From Burkholderiales bacterium (GTDB lineage: Bacteria > Pseudomonadota > Gammaproteobacteria > Burkholderiales > SG8-39), in assembly GCA_026416295.1 (NCBI GenBank), contig JAOAFL010000042.1, forward strand, positions 1 through 50,846: 50,846 nt of DNA, read 5' to 3'. Shown piece after piece: positions 46,447-50,846 of this stretch (within the stretch, counting starts at the first letter, position 1; every line of letters begins with the position of its first letter). The notes under the pieces were generated by a model. That model was not told the origin of the DNA, searched no databases, and saw only the letters and a list, made by a program, of their open reading frames with translations. The translations under genes and the position numbers were made by a program.

Positions 46447-46848
46447 TCAGGCGGCGAGAATGCCGAGGCGCTCCGCCGCGGTCGCAAGCGGTGAATCCCT
46501 TGCAGCAAGCTCGATCCCGAGACGCTGCGCAAGCTCCAGGTACGCGGCGTCGTATGCCGAAAGGCCGTGCCCGCGTGCGAGCGAAAGAAGGAGCGACGTG
46601 GGCGCCGGCGGCGTGTCTATCCGGGTGACCAGCCGCGCGGCCTTTGCGACGATTTCGTCGGCGAGCGCAGCGGCAAGCAGCTTGCGCCGCTCAAGCACCG
46701 CGAGCGCATTCGCGAACTCGTACGGCCACACCGCAGGCACGATCACCTCGTCCTTTGCGAGCCGGCGGTAGAGCCGGTCGGTGTACGCGGTCGCCTGGGT
46801 GCGCGAGAACCAGGCAACGACCACCGAGTTGTCAGCGACGAACGGCAC
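46447..46848 (-). CDS. vapC: VapC-like PIN-domain toxin
   Basis: A 133-residue PIN-domain ribonuclease, toxin of a type II pair. The acidic residues of the active site are all visible: Asp6 (VADNSVVV), Glu44 (WPYEFANAL), Asp100 (LSAYDAAYL) and Asp118 (LAARDSPL). Its GTG start at 46848 is directly next to the antitoxin stop, as expected for coupled synthesis. The RNA target is not predictable. It ends 26 bp from the convergent regulator/ATPase remnant. Confidence 0.92.
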   Translation of the reverse strand: MPFVADNSVVVAWFSRTQATAYTDRLYRRLAKDEVIVPAVWPYEFANALAVLERRKLLAAALADEIVAKAARLVTRIDTPPAPTSLLLSLARGHGLSAYDAAYLELAQRLGIELAARDSPLATAAERLGILAA

Positions 46849-47088
46849 TCAGTCGCGGCCTTCGGCCAGGACTTCGCTGATCCGGATCTCCGGCGGAATC
46901 CTGACGCGCCGCGCGAGCGCCCGGATCTCGCGCAACAGGGTTCTGCGACCGCCCTTCGCGGCCGGGGCGAAAGTCACGATTCTCGCGACCGGCTTGCCGT
47001 GACGCGTCAGTACGACCTCCTCGCCCGCCTCGACCTTTTGCACCAGACGGGACAACTTCGACTTCGCCTCGTAGATTCCGACTTCCAT
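46849..47088 (-). CDS. vapB: Phd/YefM-family antitoxin
   Basis: A 79-residue antitoxin. The N-terminal DNA-binding Phd fold is clear (EVGIYEAKSKLSRLVQKVEA, GEEVVLTRHGKPVARIV), and the C-terminal basic/acidic part should cover the toxin. It starts at ATG 47088 and precedes the toxin with no gap. A near-perfect 18-bp palindrome 17 bp upstream is a good autoregulatory operator. Confidence 0.92.
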   Translation of the reverse strand: MEVGIYEAKSKLSRLVQKVEAGEEVVLTRHGKPVARIVTFAPAAKGGRRTLLREIRALARRVRIPPEIRISEVLAEGRD

Positions 47089-47104
47089 GGGTACCTCGCG
47101 CTGC

Positions 47105-47122
47105 GATCTGGCTAGCTAGATC
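47105..47122. promoter_or_regulatory. palindromic operator of the toxin-antitoxin operon
   Basis: GATCTGGCTAGCTAGATC matches its own reverse complement at 16 of 18 positions. Minus-strand TAAACT (47133-47128) fits a -10 whose transcription start would fall in the palindrome. A wider pair, CTGCGAT (47101-47107) and ATCGCAG (47132-47138), brackets the site. Confidence 0.65.
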
Positions 47123-47285
47123 AGAAAGTTTATCGCAGGCGGCCTTGTCCGTGGAGCGCTGACTGCGAGGCGCTTGCCGCAAAGCAGCATGCAGCTGAAA
47201 AGGCGATCCACATCGTGAAAGGCGAAGGGGCTAATCCTGTGTAAGCCTTTGTTTTCCCGGAATTTCAAGATATGGAACCCGGATG

Positions 47286-47314
47286 TTGCTCTGCGCCATC
47301 CCGGGCCGTAATGT
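47286..47314 (+). promoter_or_regulatory. candidate promoter of aceA
   Basis: TTGCTC (47286-47291) and TAATGT (47309-47314) are 17 nt apart and would start transcription near 47321. Each hexamer matches consensus at only three positions, so this is a weak call. The 47140-47285 region otherwise shows nothing I can name. Confidence 0.3.
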
Positions 47315-47357
47315 GTTTGCAATCAACCTCTTCGCCGATCACCGACAAGGAGTCCCG

Positions 47358-48665
<1,308 letters not shown>

Positions 48666-48680
48666 GCCGCGCGGGCGCGC

Positions 48681-48705
48681 CGCCGCCTGAGACGGCGCGG
48701 CGGTG
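48681..48705 (+). promoter_or_regulatory. hairpin that can bury the aceK start codon
   Basis: CGCCGCC (48681-48687) can pair with GGCGGTG (48699-48705), which includes the aceK GTG, around an 11-nt loop (one G-U pair). Expected effect is low translation of aceK relative to aceA. Confidence 0.4.
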
Positions 48706-50472
48706 AGCGCAACGGCGAAGGTCCGGCCGATCCACGAGGCGCGCGGCGCGCGCGCGGAGGACGTTGCGCGCGCGATCCTCGCCGGCTTCGATCGCCACTA
48801 CGCGCTCTTTCGCGATGCCGCGCGGCGCGCGAAGCGCCACTTCGAGGCCTCCGACTGGCCGGCGCTGCGCGCGCTCGCGCGCGAGCGCATCGAGATGTAC
48901 GACGCGCGGGTGGAAGAGACCGTGCGCGCGATCCTCGAGCGCTATCCCGAGGCCGAACGCGACGAATCGCTCTGGCCGGCGATCAAGCTCGCCTACATCG
49001 GGCTGCTGCACGAACACCGCCAGCCCGAGTGCGCCGAGACGTTCTACAACTCGGTCGCCTGTCGGGTGCTGCACCGGCGCTACTACCGCAACGAGTTCAT
49101 CTTCTGGCGGCCGGCGGTGGCGACCGAGCACCTGGAGGGCGAGGAACCGGCCTATCGCTGCTACTACCCGCGCGCGGGGGGTCTTCGCGCGACGCTCGAG
49201 CGCATCGTCGCGGATCTGGACCTCGCCTGCCCCTGGGAGGACCTGCATCGGGACCTGAGGAACCTCGTGCGGGCGCTGCGCGCGCGCTTTCCCCGCCCGG
49301 CGCGCGCACGCCCGAGCCTGCAGGTGCAGGTCGCGAGCTCGCTCTTTTTCCGCAACAAGGGCGCCTACGCGATCGGCCGGATCATCAACGGCAACGTGGA
49401 GCTCCCGTTCGCGGTGCCGATCCTGAAGAACGCGCGCGGCGAGCTGTATCTCGATGCGCTCGTTACCGGCGCCGACGCGCTGGTGGTGCTCTTTTCCTTC
49501 GCGCGCGCGTACTTCTTCGTGGACATGGAGGTGCCGGCGGCGACCGTCTCGTTCCTCCGGCAGCTGATGCCGATGAAGCCGCGCGCCGAGATGTACATGG
49601 CGGTCGGGCTCGCGAAGCAGGGAAAGACGCTCTTTTACCGCGACCTCTTCTATCACCTGAAGCACTCCTCGGACAACTTCGTGCTCGCGCCCGGCATCCG
49701 CGGCATGGTGATGCTCGTCTTCACGCTGCCCTCGTTCATGTACGTGTTCAAGGTGATCCGCGACCGCTTCGCGCCGCCGAAGGACATGGACCGCCAGACG
49801 GTGAAGGACAAGTACCGGCTGGTGAAGTACCACGACCGCGTGGGGCGCCTCGCCGACACGCTGGAGTATTCGCTCGTCGCGCTCCCTCTGGAACGCTTCG
49901 AGCCGTCGGTGATCGAGGAGCTGAAGGCCGAATGCGCCTCGAGCATCGAGTTCGAGGACGAGCGCATCATCCTCAAGCACGTGTACATCGAGCGCCGGAT
50001 GCAGCCGCTCAACCTGTATCTCGAGGAAGCGCGCGCCGACGGCGACCGCGAGCGCGTGCGCCGCGCGCTCTGGGACTACGGCCAGGCGATCAAGGAGCTC
50101 GCCGGCGCCGGGATCTTTCCCGGCGACATGCTGCTCAAGAATTTCGGCGTCACGCGCCACGAGCGCGTCGTCTTCTACGACTACGACGAGATCGCGCCGA
50201 TCACCGACTGCAACTTCCGGCGCGTGCCGCCGCCCGCCTCTTTCGAGGACGAGATGGCCGCCGAGCCCTACTATTCGGTCGGTCCGAACGACGTCTTTCC
50301 GGAGCAGTTCGGGCGCTTCCTCGTGAGCGACCCGAAGCTGCGCGCGATCTTCCTCGAACGCCACGCCGACCTGCTCGACCCGGCATTCTGGCAGGCGAAG
50401 CAGGCGCGCTTCCGCGCCGGGCTCGAGGACGAGGTCTATCCCTACCCCGAGAGCGTGCGCTTCAGGCGCTAG
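48703..50472 (+). CDS. aceK: isocitrate dehydrogenase kinase/phosphatase
   Basis: Bifunctional enzyme that phosphorylates and reactivates isocitrate dehydrogenase, setting flux between the TCA cycle and the glyoxylate shunt. The 589-residue protein has AceK blocks throughout: RYYRNEFIFWRPAVATEHLE, AVGLAKQGKTLFYRDLFYHL, FVLAPGIRGMVMLVFTLPSF, KDKYRLVKYHDRVGRLADTL and FPGDMLLKNFGVTRHERVVF (kinase catalytic region), ending YPESVRF. Start is a GTG 37 bp after aceA. It overlaps the convergent M20 gene by 11 bp. Confidence 0.96.
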   Translation: MSATAKVRPIHEARGARAEDVARAILAGFDRHYALFRDAARRAKRHFEASDWPALRALARERIEMYDARVEETVRAILERYPEAERDESLWPAIKLAYIGLLHEHRQPECAETFYNSVACRVLHRRYYRNEFIFWRPAVATEHLEGEEPAYRCYYPRAGGLRATLERIVADLDLACPWEDLHRDLRNLVRALRARFPRPARARPSLQVQVASSLFFRNKGAYAIGRIINGNVELPFAVPILKNARGELYLDALVTGADALVVLFSFARAYFFVDMEVPAATVSFLRQLMPMKPRAEMYMAVGLAKQGKTLFYRDLFYHLKHSSDNFVLAPGIRGMVMLVFTLPSFMYVFKVIRDRFAPPKDMDRQTVKDKYRLVKYHDRVGRLADTLEYSLVALPLERFEPSVIEELKAECASSIEFEDERIILKHVYIERRMQPLNLYLEEARADGDRERVRRALWDYGQAIKELAGAGIFPGDMLLKNFGVTRHERVVFYDYDEIAPITDCNFRRVPPPASFEDEMAAEPYYSVGPNDVFPEQFGRFLVSDPKLRAIFLERHADLLDPAFWQAKQARFRAGLEDEVYPYPESVRFRR

Positions 50473-50846
50473 CGGCGCCCGCGCGCGCGAGCGCGCAGTG
50501 CAGCAGCACGTTCACCGCCGGAAGCGTTTTTTCGAGCGTCGCGTGCTCTCGGTGGTTGTGCGTGATCCCCTCGGTGCAGGGCGAAAAGATCATCGCGGTG
50601 GGGGCGACGCGCGCGAGGAAATACGCGTCGTGCCCGGCCTGGGAGGGCAGATCGAGCGCCGCGTAGCCGAGCCGCCGCGCGGTGTCGCGAACGAGCGCGA
50701 CGCAGCCCGGATCGAAGAAGTGCGGCACCCAGCTCCAGCGCTGGATCACCTTCATCTCGGTGTTCGAGCGGCGCGCGCAGTCCTCGACCGCGGCGAGGAA
50801 CTCCTCGGCCATGCGGTCGGCGCTCGCCCGGTCTTCGTGGCGCACG
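50462..50846 (-). CDS. M20-family amidohydrolase (hydantoinase/carbamoylase type), C-terminal part
   Basis: The last 127 or so residues of a zinc-dependent hydrolase whose start is beyond the right edge. QAGHDAYFLARVAPTAMIFSP followed by EGITHNHREHA is the C-terminal metal- and substrate-binding signature of N-carbamoyl-amino acid hydrolases, allantoate amidohydrolases and beta-ureidopropionases. Which of these it is cannot be told from this fragment. It overlaps aceK tail-to-tail by 11 bp. Confidence 0.88.
   Translation of the reverse strand, partial: VRHEDRASADRMAEEFLAAVEDCARRSNTEMKVIQRWSWVPHFFDPGCVALVRDTARRLGYAALDLPSQAGHDAYFLARVAPTAMIFSPCTEGITHNHREHATLEKTLPAVNVLLHCALARAGAASA

Overview
The window is a stretch of very GC-rich chromosome from a betaproteobacterium, most likely of the wider Burkholderiales group and probably a little-studied lineage. 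The evidence is conserved gene order: leuS-lptE-holA-proA-nadD-rsfS-rlmH-maf-rng; gatCAB divergent from mreBCD-mrdA-rodA; gshA (the short 'ferrooxidans' type)-gshB-EIIA-HPr-EI; metX-metW next to ampG; slt-NDUFA9-like-cca; and Bug/TctC-type solute receptors. These placements are from recognition of families and gene order, not from any search.

Layout. 1-5.7 kb: slt, an NDUFA9-like dehydrogenase and cca (cut by the left edge) run leftward; fthC runs rightward and meets ilvA head-on. 5.7-18.3 kb: uvrD diverges from a long, tightly overlapping rightward operon from leuS to rng plus an amidase. 18.3-20.1 kb: an AhpD-like protein, a Bug receptor and tRNA-Arg(CCG), all leftward. 20.1-27.6 kb: cytochrome c5-like protein, gshA, gshB, EIIA, HPr, EI, a second Bug receptor and a CaiB/BaiF CoA-transferase. 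27.6-30.7 kb: a SAM-II riboswitch controlling metX-metW, then ampG on the other strand. 30.8-34.3 kb: a four-gene small-membrane-protein module (DUF883, YqjE, YqjK, LETM1-like), xth, pyrE and a DUF4124 protein. 34.3-43.9 kb: gatB, an unknown secreted protein, gatA and gatC leftward; mreB, mreC, mreD, mrdA and rodA rightward. 43.9-47.1 kb: an accessory island holding a two-nuclease DUF2779 protein, a decayed WYL regulator fused to remnants of an AAA+ ATPase, and a PIN/Phd toxin-antitoxin pair. 47.3-50.8 kb: aceA, aceK and the 3' end of an M20-family amidohydrolase.

The most interesting signals are these. (1) The SAM-II aptamer upstream of metX has a loop that is perfectly complementary over 13 nt to one arm of a downstream intrinsic terminator, giving a complete on/off switch readable from sequence. 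(2) The accessory island carries a Cas4-like PD-(D/E)XK plus DEDD exonuclease fusion, with an inverted-repeat operator candidate and regulator/ATPase debris next to it. (3) Many -10 hexamers lie only 6-11 nt before a start codon, which predicts leaderless or nearly leaderless mRNAs. (4) An unrecognised secreted protein is embedded between gatA and gatB. No CRISPR array, insertion sequence, rRNA or prophage was seen.
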